64,000 nt of DNA from JANXVR01 sp034667405. Its GTDB lineage: Bacteria; Actinomycetota; UBA4738; HRBIN12. The position numbers were made by a program, and so were the translations under genes. Location: positions 12,690-76,689 of the forward strand of contig JAXDJX010000017.1 of the NCBI GenBank assembly GCA_034667405.1. Reading direction: 5' to 3'. A model generated the notes under the pieces. It was not told where the DNA came from. It saw only the letters and a list, made by a program, of their open reading frames with translations, and made no database searches. Of this stretch, positions 42,879-50,841 are shown piece by piece; within the stretch, counting starts at the first letter, position 1, and every line of letters begins with the position of its first letter.

Positions 42879-43171
42879 CCACGTTCGGCAGCAACTTCTC
42901 CCCGAGTTGGTCTCCCGGTGGCGGCAAGATCGTCTTCAGCACGTACGCCAACCAGCAGTACAGGATCGACGTGATGAACGCGAACGGAACCGGGAGGGTT
43001 GCCCTGAAGCAAGGAGGTCTGAACGTCGAGCCGGTCTGGTCACCCGACGGAACGAGGATCGCCTACACGGATAAGAGCGGCCTCAAGTCCTACGTCTACA
43101 CCATGAACGCGAACGGCAGCGGAGCCACCTTGGTGAAGCGTGGCTACACGCCCGACTGGCAGCCAGCTTAG
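42856..43171 (+). pseudogene. C-terminal part of the frameshifted PD40 gene
   Basis: In the +1 frame relative to the preceding gene the sequence reads TGSAKLTTFGSNFSPSWS, then YRIDVMNANGTGRVALKQGG and WSPDGTRIAYTDKSG, ending GYTPDWQPA. These are the missing two to three blades of the same propeller. A single deleted G near 42858 separates them. It may be a real inactivating mutation or a sequencing error; intact third-position GC bias favours a recent event or error. Confidence 0.7.
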
Positions 43172-43225
43172 ATCCGGGCCGACGAACGTCGGGCACCCCT
43201 CGGTGAGCGACAAACCTGCTCCTTC

Positions 43226-43885
43226 GTGGCAAGCTTGCCTCGCATGGTCCTGATGATCGGTGGCCTCGCGATCGTGATCCTCGCCGTATCGGCTTGGTGG
43301 GGTTCCTCGATCGACCACAGAGCCGAAACGGCCGTCATCCGTGTCCCCCGGGAGCCGCGTTCCTTATTGCTCCGACCTCGTCGGCACCTCACGCTGGTAC
43401 GCGCGTACCGGGATCCCGAAGCTCGACGCGATGGGTCAGGGGCGCGGACGATCTCAGTGGTTCAACGGGCATCAGTTGTTGCCATCGCGGTGGGGGTGCT
43501 GACCGCTGCAGCCGTGTTCGCTTCGTCCACGCCGGTGCGGGTCGAGGCCCGTCGAGTGTCTAGACGCGGCCAAGGTGTGTCGACGTCGCGCGGAGATGGA
43601 TCAAGGCAGACGGTGTCCCGCCCGGCCGATGGCGAGTCACCGCGTCTCGGGGACGGAAGCGCAGACGCTCCGTCCGTCGCAGCGACCCACCGCACTCCCG
43701 ACCCCACTCCGACGCCGGCGACAGACCTGAGTCCGTCCGACAGCTCGACGAGCTTCTCGGGCCTCGAACCCCCCAGGCTCGGCGGCCGGCATACCCGTCA
43801 CGACGGAACCGCAAGACGCGATCCGAGCAGCCCCCGCCGAGCGAAGCATCAACGACGAGCCCACCTCCCCGCTTCCACGGGCTAG
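43226..43885 (+). CDS. Hypothetical membrane protein with disordered tail
   Basis: 219 aa from GTG 43226 (ATG 43244 possible). Two hydrophobic helices (MVLMIGGLAIVILAVSAWWG and VVAIAVGVLTAAAVFASST) flank a basic stretch (SLLLRPRRHLTLVRAYRD); the rest is a Ser/Thr/Pro/Arg-rich low-complexity tail. No ribosome site is convincing and the tail could be non-coding, so this gene is uncertain. The topology would fit a regulatory membrane protein. Confidence 0.4.
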   Translation: MASLPRMVLMIGGLAIVILAVSAWWGSSIDHRAETAVIRVPREPRSLLLRPRRHLTLVRAYRDPEARRDGSGARTISVVQRASVVAIAVGVLTAAAVFASSTPVRVEARRVSRRGQGVSTSRGDGSRQTVSRPADGESPRLGDGSADAPSVAATHRTPDPTPTPATDLSPSDSSTSFSGLEPPRLGGRHTRHDGTARRDPSSPRRAKHQRRAHLPASTG

Positions 43886-43997
43886 CACTCCGCGTTCATA
43901 TCTGCCCGCCTCCACATTTCCCTAGTGATCCGCTCATGCGAGCAGTGCGAATGGCTCGTGAGTAGCAAACCGACGGGGAGAAAGGCTAGGCCTTCCA

Positions 43998-44387
43998 TTG
44001 AGACCGCACCGCCTCATCATCGTGCTCGCCGCAGTGATCGTGCTCGGAGCATGCAGCGCCGAGAGGAGCGACACGACCGGCCAGGGAAGGACATCGTCGG
44101 TATCGCCCCCGGGTAGCTCGACCGAACCGGGGAAGGTCGTTATCCACACCTTCGCGTTCGAACCACAGACCATCAGTGTGACGGCTGGCACCACCGTGAC
44201 ATGGACCAATCAGGACGCGATCCTGCACACCGTCACGGCCGGGACATCCGCGAAGCCGGGAACCATGTTCGATTCGAAGCTGGACGGGATCGGCTCGACG
44301 TTCGACTTCACGTTCTCGAAGCCCGGCAGCTACCCGTACCACTGCAGCATCCACGAGGTCATGCAGGGCGTCGTCAACGTCACCTGA
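43998..44387 (+). CDS. Cupredoxin (plastocyanin-like) lipoprotein
   Basis: 129 aa from TTG 43998. Lipoprotein signal with lipobox LGACS (Cys about residue 19), a short linker, then a cupredoxin domain HTFAFEPQTISVTAGTTVTW. The type 1 copper ligands are all visible: His in ILHTV, and Cys, His and Met in YHCSIHEVMQG. It should carry electrons or copper outside the membrane. The following gene encodes a lipoprotein 48 bases downstream in the same direction, so they may cooperate. Confidence 0.85.
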   Translation: MRPHRLIIVLAAVIVLGACSAERSDTTGQGRTSSVSPPGSSTEPGKVVIHTFAFEPQTISVTAGTTVTWTNQDAILHTVTAGTSAKPGTMFDSKLDGIGSTFDFTFSKPGSYPYHCSIHEVMQGVVNVT

Positions 44388-44435
44388 CGCCCGCTCCGAC
44401 CGCCATTCACACCGAGACCCAGGGAGGGTTAGACC

Positions 44436-45716
44436 ATGTATCGATGGATACGGATCGCGGCGCTGTCCGCACTGGTCCCGTTAGTCGCAGCAGCCGCTTG
44501 TTCGAGCAACAGTTCAACCACCACGCCGCAGGCCACCGCATCGAGTGCCTCCGATGGGATGGGATCGATGTCGTCTGCTGCTGCGATGACGGCCGACATC
44601 AGTACGGGGGCATCGTCACTCCGCGCGACGCTGAGCACGCTGCTCCAGAGTCATGTGTACCTGGCCGGCATCGCCACCGGCGCCGCGTTGCAGGACGGGC
44701 CGACATCGTCGTCCTTCAAGGCGGCAGCCGCCACGCTTGACCTCAACTCGCAGGATCTCGCAGCGGCGGTTGGTTCCGTTTACGGAGACGCGGCGGGCAA
44801 GACCTTCCTCGCGCTGTGGCGCAAACACATCGGGTTCTTCGTCGACTACACGGTCGGCCTGGCAACCAAGGACAAGGCCATGGAGACCAAGGCCCTCAAG
44901 GACTTGGATGGTTACCGTGCCGACTTCGGCGCCTTCATCGAATCGGCAACCGGCGGGATCCTGAGCAAGGACGCCGTCGCGACCGAACTCAAGATGCACG
45001 TCGAGACGTTGGCCGCCGCCATCGCCGCACAGGCCGCGGGCAGCCCCAAGGCATTCGCCCTGCTGCGCACCGCCGCCAGTCACATGCCAATGACCGCCGA
45101 TGTGTTGGCGACGGCCTTCACCCAGCAGTTCCCGGATAAGTTCCCGGGTTCGACGGAGGATCCTGCGGCAGCCCTGCGAACCGGTCTGGAAGACCTCCTG
45201 CAGGAGCACGTGTATCTCGCCGGGATCGCGACCGGGACGGCCCTGCACGACGGTGCGACATCACCGGCCTACAAGGCAGCTGCAGCGACGCTTGACCTCA
45301 ACTCGCAGGATCTTGCCGCGGCAGTCGGCTCCGTCTACGGAGATGCAGCGGGCAAGACGTTCCTGGCGCTGTGGCGCAAGCACATCGGGTTCTTCGTCGA
45401 CTACACGCTCGGCGCAGCCGCTGGTGACAAGAAGATGGAAGCTGCGGCCCTGAAGGACCTTGACGGCTACCGCGCCGACTTCGGTGCCTTCATCGAATCG
45501 GCCACGGGTGGGATCTTGAGCAAGGACGCCGTTGCGACCGAACTCAAGGGTCACATCGAGACCCTCTCGGCCGCGATCGCTGCCCAAGCTGCCGGGAGTC
45601 CCAAGGCATACGGCCTGCTTCGCGAAGCCGGGAACCACATGCCGATGACGGCAGACGTGCTGGCCGGTGCCTTCGTCCAGCAGTTCCCCGACAAGTTCGT
45701 GCCGGCTGGTTCGTAG
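44436..45716 (+). CDS. Lipoprotein with two copies of a helical ~180-aa domain
   Basis: 426 aa. Lipobox AAAACSS near residue 22, then a Ser/Thr/Met linker. Two near-identical helical domains follow (about 60-237 and 245-426). Each has LLQ[SE]HVYLAGIATG, LWRKHIGFFVDYT, KDLDGYRADFGAFIESATGG and HMPMTADVLA, with recurring His and Met that could bind metal. I recall similar repeats in proteins labelled copper amine oxidase N-terminal-like, but that name is not functional evidence. The cupredoxin neighbour supports a copper- or redox-related role as inference. Confidence 0.75.
   Translation: MYRWIRIAALSALVPLVAAAACSSNSSTTTPQATASSASDGMGSMSSAAAMTADISTGASSLRATLSTLLQSHVYLAGIATGAALQDGPTSSSFKAAAATLDLNSQDLAAAVGSVYGDAAGKTFLALWRKHIGFFVDYTVGLATKDKAMETKALKDLDGYRADFGAFIESATGGILSKDAVATELKMHVETLAAAIAAQAAGSPKAFALLRTAASHMPMTADVLATAFTQQFPDKFPGSTEDPAAALRTGLEDLLQEHVYLAGIATGTALHDGATSPAYKAAAATLDLNSQDLAAAVGSVYGDAAGKTFLALWRKHIGFFVDYTLGAAAGDKKMEAAALKDLDGYRADFGAFIESATGGILSKDAVATELKGHIETLSAAIAAQAAGSPKAYGLLREAGNHMPMTADVLAGAFVQQFPDKFVPAGS
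44613..45704 (+). repeat. Internal gene duplication, two ~540-base units
   Basis: Unit 1 (about 44613-45145) and unit 2 (about 45167-45704) encode largely identical protein, for example SQDLAAAVGSVYGDAAGKTF in both, while many third codon positions differ. The duplication is therefore not recent and the protein sequence is under selection or gene conversion. Confidence 0.8.
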
Positions 45717-45737
45717 TCCGCATCGGCGGCACGCACT

Positions 45738-45784
45738 CACGGAAAGAGGCTCCGGTGACCCCCCGTCCCGGAGCCTCTTCCGTG
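45738..45784. terminator. Bidirectional terminator between convergent operons
   Basis: CACGGAAAGAGGCTCCGG (45738-45755) pairs with CCGGAGCCTCTTCCGTG (45768-45784) over 17 bp with one bulged A. It separates the lipoprotein gene from the converging PRC-barrel operon. Confidence 0.8.
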
Positions 45785-45795
45785 CGATGGCTCCA

Positions 45796-46077
45796 CTACT
45801 CGGACACGTCGGCGTCGCCGCGGACGGTCACCTTCGCTCCGACACGGACGACCTGATCCCATGGGATGACGGGCTGGCCGTGGACCTTCGCCTCGCCCGG
45901 ACCGCCACTTCCATGCGTACCGATGCCGTAACGCTCGAGGATCCCCCGCTTCCCGACGATCAGCCCCGTGACCCGGAGATGCCCAGACGTGAGTTCTCCG
46001 CGGACGTCCCGGACGCGGCCGACGTGCTCGCCCGACTCGTTCACCACTTCCCGATCCAGCAGCTCTGACAGTCTCAT
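45796..46077 (-). CDS. PRC-barrel domain protein
   Basis: 93 aa from ATG 46077. MRLSELLDREVVNESGEHVGRVRDVRGE is the standard PRC-barrel opening, followed by LRVTGLIVGKRGILERYG and IPWDQVVRVG. PRC barrels bind RNA (RimM) or act as small regulatory folds. The ATG overlaps the stop of another PRC-barrel gene (ATGA), and both follow an Nramp-like transporter gene. Confidence 0.8.
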   Translation of the reverse strand: MRLSELLDREVVNESGEHVGRVRDVRGELTSGHLRVTGLIVGKRGILERYGIGTHGSGGPGEAKVHGQPVIPWDQVVRVGAKVTVRGDADVSE

Positions 46078-46421
46078 CGGGACCCCGGGATCTTGCCGAT
46101 CAGATGAGCCCAGCGAACATCGCCGCGGTTCAGGCGCAGTTCCGACGCGGGACGCGCGAGCTTCACCACAGATGTGACCGAATCCACCGCATCCCACGAC
46201 AGGTGAACGGCGTTCCCCGACAGCCGCGCGGCGAGCCGCCCCAGGAGACCACGTGAGCGCCAGGCGTTGCCGCCGACCAGGATCTCGGAGACCTCGGGAG
46301 CACGGCCTGTGAGGTCCCCGAGCTCAAGGTCATCGACCTTCCCGCAGTTGTGGCCGTCCCCATCGACGAGTTGATGGTCCAGGATGCTCAAGGCGATATC
46401 GACCTCGGTGACCTTCGTCAT
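46074..46421 (-). CDS. PRC-barrel-like protein
   Basis: 115 aa. LSILDHQLVDGDGHNCGKVDDLELGD is a PRC-barrel strand pair, followed by PEVSEILVGGNAW and a strand near VHLSWDAVDSVTSVVKLAR. Its start overlaps the transporter stop and its stop overlaps the next PRC gene, so three genes are translated as a block. A regulatory or accessory role for the transporter is inferred only from this coupling. Confidence 0.75.
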   Translation of the reverse strand: MTKVTEVDIALSILDHQLVDGDGHNCGKVDDLELGDLTGRAPEVSEILVGGNAWRSRGLLGRLAARLSGNAVHLSWDAVDSVTSVVKLARPASELRLNRGDVRWAHLIGKIPGSR

Positions 46422-47653
46422 CCCTGGCCTCCGTGCGTGAGCAGCATCAAGGGGATGGCCGACACGGCGATGACCAGGATGAGGATGAAGTAGAGGATGC
46501 CGAAGACGTTCGCGAGCTTGCCGTTGACCTCATCGCCCATGTACGTCCGGTCGTTGGCGACCAGGAGGATCGGGAGGTAGGTCAGCGGCAGCGCGACCAC
46601 CGAGAAGATCACCGAGTACTCGGTCAACTTCACGGGGTCATACCCGGTCATGACGATCACCAGCGCCAGAGCGAAGATCACCAGCCAGGACATCGTGAAA
46701 CGCGGCGCGTCGGCAGGCCGCTCCTTCTTGCCCCATCGCCAGCCGAAGAATTGCGCAAGGTTGTAGGCGCCCGCGAACGATGTTTCGATGGCGGCACCGC
46801 CCACGGCGAAGAGGATGCCGACGAGCGCCAACAACAAGCCAACCTGCCCGAAGGTGTGTTCGGCGGCCAGCGCCGGCGTGCCGACGAACTGCGGCGAGAT
46901 CCCCCTCGGCAGGTAGAGCATGGCGGCGACGATCATCAGGGCGAATGAGAGGAATCCGCCCAGCGCATAGCCGATGATCGCCGTGACCTTGTTCAGGCCG
47001 AGATCCTTCGGGCCCCACTGATCCTCGACTGCGCCCGAGGAATAGAAGTACACCTCGTAGGGCGTCATCGCGGCGCCGAGGAGTCCGACCACGAAGTAGA
47101 GGTAGACCAGCAGGCTCCCACCGGCATGGGAGCCGGGCACGAAGCCGTGCGCGACGTGACCCCACTGCGGGTGAAGCTTTATGGCCGCCACCGCGAAGAC
47201 CAAGAGACAGAGCCCCAGATAGCCGAAGACTCGCTCGATCCACCGGAACGGAAGCACCCACGAACTGAAGATGAGCCCCACGACGCCGAGGACCAGCAAC
47301 ATGCGATAGGGCAGACCCGAAAGCAGTTGGAGGCAGATCGCTACGCCTCCGACCTCGGCGGCGCAGGTCATGAGGTTCACGACCTCAGAGGCCAGCAGGG
47401 TCGCGAGGCCTGCGCCGAACCCGGTCCGTTCGCGAACCAGGTCGAACACGGGACGCTTGGCGACGGCGGATACCCGTCCGCACATCTCGGAGTAGACGAT
47501 GATCCCGAGGACCCCGATCACGACGGCCCACATGAGTTGGAACCCGAAGGTCGCCCCCGCTTGGGTGTTGAACACCAGGTCGCCGATGTCGACGAACCCG
47601 CCGATGGCCGAGAAGATGCCGAGTGCGATCGCGAGGATCTTCTTGAAGCTCAC
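46418..47653 (-). CDS. Nramp-family-like metal transporter with altered motifs
   Basis: 411 aa, about eleven membrane helices. FSAIGGFVDIGDLVFNTQAGA aligns with Nramp helix 1, but the metal-binding DPGN is DIGD (Asp22-Asp25). The helix 6 MPH motif appears as MTPYEVYF. GVVGLIFSSWVLPFRWIERVFGYLGL matches family helix 4-5 spacing. Loss of the usual Met/His suggests a substrate other than Mn2+/Fe2+, perhaps Mg2+ or another cation, as in Nramp-related Mg transporters. It is coupled to a lipoprotein gene upstream and two PRC-barrel genes downstream. Confidence 0.8.
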   Translation of the reverse strand: MSFKKILAIALGIFSAIGGFVDIGDLVFNTQAGATFGFQLMWAVVIGVLGIIVYSEMCGRVSAVAKRPVFDLVRERTGFGAGLATLLASEVVNLMTCAAEVGGVAICLQLLSGLPYRMLLVLGVVGLIFSSWVLPFRWIERVFGYLGLCLLVFAVAAIKLHPQWGHVAHGFVPGSHAGGSLLVYLYFVVGLLGAAMTPYEVYFYSSGAVEDQWGPKDLGLNKVTAIIGYALGGFLSFALMIVAAMLYLPRGISPQFVGTPALAAEHTFGQVGLLLALVGILFAVGGAAIETSFAGAYNLAQFFGWRWGKKERPADAPRFTMSWLVIFALALVIVMTGYDPVKLTEYSVIFSVVALPLTYLPILLVANDRTYMGDEVNGKLANVFGILYFILILVIAVSAIPLMLLTHGGQG

Positions 47654-48066
47654 GACAACCCCGCGGCGATCTGCTCGCCCGCTTGCGCCTCCGCCTCGAG
47701 TCGGCGCACGAGCGCTGCGCTCTCCTCACGGTCAGCGGTTCCGAGCAGCTCCAGGTCACGGTGGATGCTGCCTGCGAGGTTCGTCAGTCGACGCAGGGAC
47801 GACCGGAGCGAAGGCTCAGTCTGCACCGCCTCCAAGGTCGAGAGCGACTGAGAAACCGCCGTGGCGAGGTCTGATGCGTGCTCTCGAACGTAGACAGGGA
47901 TCGTCCTGCCCGACGCGACATCTTGGGCCAAGAGGGCGCCCTCCGCGGCTGATGACTGCAGCGTCCCCGCCTCTTGGGAAAGCCCCTTCCCTTCGAGCAC
48001 GCTCGGCGCGCCGCATCCGGCGCAGAGGATGACCAGGATGGCCGCCAGGGCCGAAGTTCGCCTCAC
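47650..48066 (-). CDS. Small helical lipoprotein
   Basis: 138 aa with lipobox ILCAGC (Cys about residue 18). The mature protein is Ala/Glu/Ser/Leu-rich and mostly helical (AVSQSLSTLEAVQTEP, RRLEAEAQAGEQIAAGL), like a periplasmic coiled coil. Its stop overlaps the transporter start, so it is probably an extracytoplasmic partner of that protein. No family recognised. Confidence 0.7.
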   Translation of the reverse strand: MRRTSALAAILVILCAGCGAPSVLEGKGLSQEAGTLQSSAAEGALLAQDVASGRTIPVYVREHASDLATAVSQSLSTLEAVQTEPSLRSSLRRLTNLAGSIHRDLELLGTADREESAALVRRLEAEAQAGEQIAAGLS

Positions 48067-48078
48067 TGGGGCCGGATC

Positions 48079-48249
48079 TCAGGGGTTCGCAACATCGCCC
48101 TGGTCGTCCGTTTCGCCGGAGCGTTCGCCAGCTTTGGCGCGGGCTTGTTCCTCTCGACCTTCCTCTTTCAGATCGTCGTGGCCCGTCAGGCCCCCGGCGA
48201 GCTCCTTCGCCACACCCTTGAGTGAATCCAGCGTCTCGTCCACAGTCAT
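48079..48249 (-). CDS. CsbD-like small stress protein
   Basis: A 56-aa frame starts MTVDETLDSLKGVAKELAGG and continues with GHDDLKEEGREEQARAKAGE, the charged helical pattern with LKGxxKExxG of CsbD-type general stress proteins. GGGAGGAGGC lies immediately before the ATG. It is the first gene of the minus-strand block that leads to the lipoprotein (12 bases away) and transporter. Abundant, intrinsically flexible protein; role usually linked to stress. Confidence 0.7.
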   Translation of the reverse strand: MTVDETLDSLKGVAKELAGGLTGHDDLKEEGREEQARAKAGERSGETDDQGDVANP

Positions 48250-48365
48250 GCCTCCTCCCTCGCGGCACGTTCGACGAACCCGCGATTACCCGTTCCGGAG
48301 ACGTCGAAACATGGTCGGGGCCTTCCGGAGCCGGAGTCTCCGGAAGCCGGGATCGGTGTGATGCG

Positions 48366-48467
48366 TCAGGAGCGTCGCAAGATCCACACGACGACCGCGA
48401 TGATCACGACGATAACGAGGATCGTCCACAGAAGCCCACCGCCGAACGCTGCCAACATCCCAAACAT
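48366..48467 (-). CDS. 33-aa single-helix membrane peptide
   Basis: A 33-residue frame: MFGMLAAFGGGLLWTILVIV and then a hydrophobic run ending in WILRRS, i.e. one membrane helix with a positive C-terminal end. AAGGGCGG lies a few bases upstream. It is about 115 bases before the CsbD-like gene on the same strand. Similar tiny LIxILxxILRR peptides occur widely as stress-related membrane peptides, so I consider it likely real. Confidence 0.5.
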   Translation of the reverse strand: MFGMLAAFGGGLLWTILVIVVIIAVVVWILRRS

Positions 48468-48578
48468 CTCCAACCGCCCTTCCTCAGCCGCGAACAAGGA
48501 ACATGATGCTCGTCTTTACCCCGTTGCCCGCCATCCAATCCTGAAGGAACGCCGGGGGAGACGTTCGATGAGCCACGG

Positions 48579-50678
48579 CTAGTGGCAGGTGTCCGTGCCT
48601 GAATCGGTGAAGGTTCCGGGTGCCGCGGGGATGAACCGCCAGGAATAAGAGCCGGTGCCGAGGGTGACTGACAGGATCCCGAAGGTGCTGGAGTTGCGTA
48701 CGCGAGAGGCGGGGAAGGCGGTGCTGTTGAAACCGGTCAGGTCCTCGCCACCCGTACCCGCGATGATCTCGCGTGTCCCCTTGCCGTCGGCGACCGCCAC
48801 ACCGCTGGCGTTCATATCGGCAAGGCGCTCGTAGTGGTGGAAGTGTCCGGTCAGGACGAGGTCGACGCCGGCATTGGCGAGGTCGGCCCAGATACGACGC
48901 ATGGACGTCACCCCTTGGCTGCTGCCTTGTGAAGACCACGGGGCGTGATGCCAGAACGCGAGCGTGCACGCGGTTTGAGCCGCGGGGCTGGCGAGATCGT
49001 TCTTCAGCCAGATCTCCTGCGGCGAGCCGATATCGCATCCGTCCTTCTGTGTGCCCGAGAAGGGAAGATTCGCGCAGTTGGAGTTGAGGGCGATCACATG
49101 CCAGGTCCCGATGGTGCCGCTGTAGTACCCCAGGCCGTTGACCCCAAGGTAGTTCGGGTTCCCATAGTTGGCGAAGTACCGGAAGTAGCCCGAGGCGGTC
49201 GAGTCGCACGCCGGATCCGGTGTGGCGTTGGCGTCGGTGGTCTTGTATTCGTGATTGCCCAGCGCCGGGTAGGCCTGAGCACTGAACATGCCCCACGCCG
49301 GATCGTAGCTGGCGTTGAATTTGGCGAGGCTGCCACATTCGTACTGAAGGTCGCCGAGGGGAAGCACGGCGTCGAAGGGATGTCCGGGTGATGGCCCCGC
49401 GCCAACGAGTGCTCCGGTCGCCTTCTCGGCGCACTTCTTGTTCTGACCGTTGCCGGAGTTGAAGTTCACGTCCACTGGATCGCACGAGATGTCACCCACC
49501 GCGGCGATCGTTGGTGGCGAGACGGGGATCGCTGGTGTGGTCACCGGCAAGCAATTCGTCGCGGCGGAATGGGTGATGCCGTCGGCGGAAGCGTCGACCG
49601 AGTACGCGTAGGTCGCTGACGCAAGAACCGAGCCGTCGGCATAGGTCGTGGGCGCCGCGTTCACCGTGGCGATCTGGCTGAGACTCATGCAATCAGCTCC
49701 TCGATACACGGTGTAACTGGTAACGGCCGCGGAGGGCGAGGCGTCCCATGCCAGGTCGACCTCGCTAGACAGAACCTTCGTCGTGTGCAGGTTGGTGGGG
49801 GAGGCGGGGACTCCACTGGCGGGTGTGGTCACCGACAGGCAGTTCGAGGCAGTTGAATGGACGACACCGTCAGAGGAAGCATCGACGGAGTACGCGAAGC
49901 TCGTCGAAGCAAGCACTGAAGTGTCGGCGTAGCTGGTAAGGGTCGCGGTCACCGTGGCGATCTGGCTGAGGCTCGTGCAGTCGGCCCCTCGATAGAGGGT
50001 GTAGCTCGTGACGCCCGAGGTAGGGGAGGACGTCCAAGCCAGATCAACCTCGTTGGATACGACGTTGGTCGTGTGCAGGCTGGCGGGCGCGGCCGGCTTC
50101 CCGCCGGCGGCGGTGAGCGACAAGTTGTCGGCTTCGAAACTGTTCCCAGTCACCGCTGACTTCTGCGTGACCCAAGCCACGAGTTTGTCCCCCGTTGCCT
50201 TCGCGGTGTAGGAGATCTCGGGAAGGGGCGCCCATGCGCTCGTCGAGGTTCCGCAGGAGACCGTGCTTCCACTGAGGGTCCCGGATTCCCCGATCTTCGC
50301 GCACACCGGTCGACCTGGAGTGTCGCTTCGGATGAGGCCGTCGAGCGTGTAGACGGTCCCCTGGGTCGCGCTCACCGGTTTGGGGGAAGACTTCAGGGAA
50401 TACGCCGAAGCACCCCCCGCAAGCGCCGCCCGGCCTGCGTGTCCTCCGCCCGCTCCATCCCCCGCAAGCGTGAGGGTTGCATCTGCCCCCGCCCAACCCG
50501 TCAGGGCTCCCCCCGACTGTTCGAAGTCGCCGTTGGTGAGCAGATTCGTCGCCGCGAGCGCCCCGGGTGCCGTCAGGATTGCCATCCCAAGGAGGCCGGC
50601 CCATAGGAGGACGCCGAGTGGAAATACTCGAACGTTGTGGCGGTTCGCTTCTCGCACTTCGGACCCCTGGATCGCCAT
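48579..50678 (-). CDS. Secreted metallophosphoesterase with CBM-like and two fibronectin III-like domains
   Basis: About 699 aa from ATG 50678 (no clear ribosome site). Signal peptide (hydrophobic 20-42, ending ALAAT), a jelly-roll module (LLTNGDFEQSGGALTGWAGA, about 45-170), two near-identical FN3 repeats (PASLHTTNVVSNEVDLAWTS and PTNLHTTKVLSSEVDLAWDA), then a calcineurin-like phosphoesterase with GDISCD, LPLGDLQYECG, ALGNHEYK, FWHHAPWSS and LTGHFHHYER. All metal ligands are present, so it should be an active extracellular phosphatase or nuclease. A common actinobacterial architecture. Confidence 0.85.
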   Translation of the reverse strand: MAIQGSEVREANRHNVRVFPLGVLLWAGLLGMAILTAPGALAATNLLTNGDFEQSGGALTGWAGADATLTLAGDGAGGGHAGRAALAGGASAYSLKSSPKPVSATQGTVYTLDGLIRSDTPGRPVCAKIGESGTLSGSTVSCGTSTSAWAPLPEISYTAKATGDKLVAWVTQKSAVTGNSFEADNLSLTAAGGKPAAPASLHTTNVVSNEVDLAWTSSPTSGVTSYTLYRGADCTSLSQIATVTATLTSYADTSVLASTSFAYSVDASSDGVVHSTASNCLSVTTPASGVPASPTNLHTTKVLSSEVDLAWDASPSAAVTSYTVYRGADCMSLSQIATVNAAPTTYADGSVLASATYAYSVDASADGITHSAATNCLPVTTPAIPVSPPTIAAVGDISCDPVDVNFNSGNGQNKKCAEKATGALVGAGPSPGHPFDAVLPLGDLQYECGSLAKFNASYDPAWGMFSAQAYPALGNHEYKTTDANATPDPACDSTASGYFRYFANYGNPNYLGVNGLGYYSGTIGTWHVIALNSNCANLPFSGTQKDGCDIGSPQEIWLKNDLASPAAQTACTLAFWHHAPWSSQGSSQGVTSMRRIWADLANAGVDLVLTGHFHHYERLADMNASGVAVADGKGTREIIAGTGGEDLTGFNSTAFPASRVRNSSTFGILSVTLGTGSYSWRFIPAAPGTFTDSGTDTCH

Positions 50679-50841
50679 CGGATCGTGCCGAGGACATGGC
50701 AGCGTCGACAGCCACCATCTGCCCAAGCCTCCTACACCGATTGAGGCATCGCCAACACCCTTCTTGCGTAGGGAACGTGGCCCTCCATGTCCGGGTACCC
50801 GTGGAAGGCGGTGGGCTTCCAGTGTGGTGCCACCACGCCCG

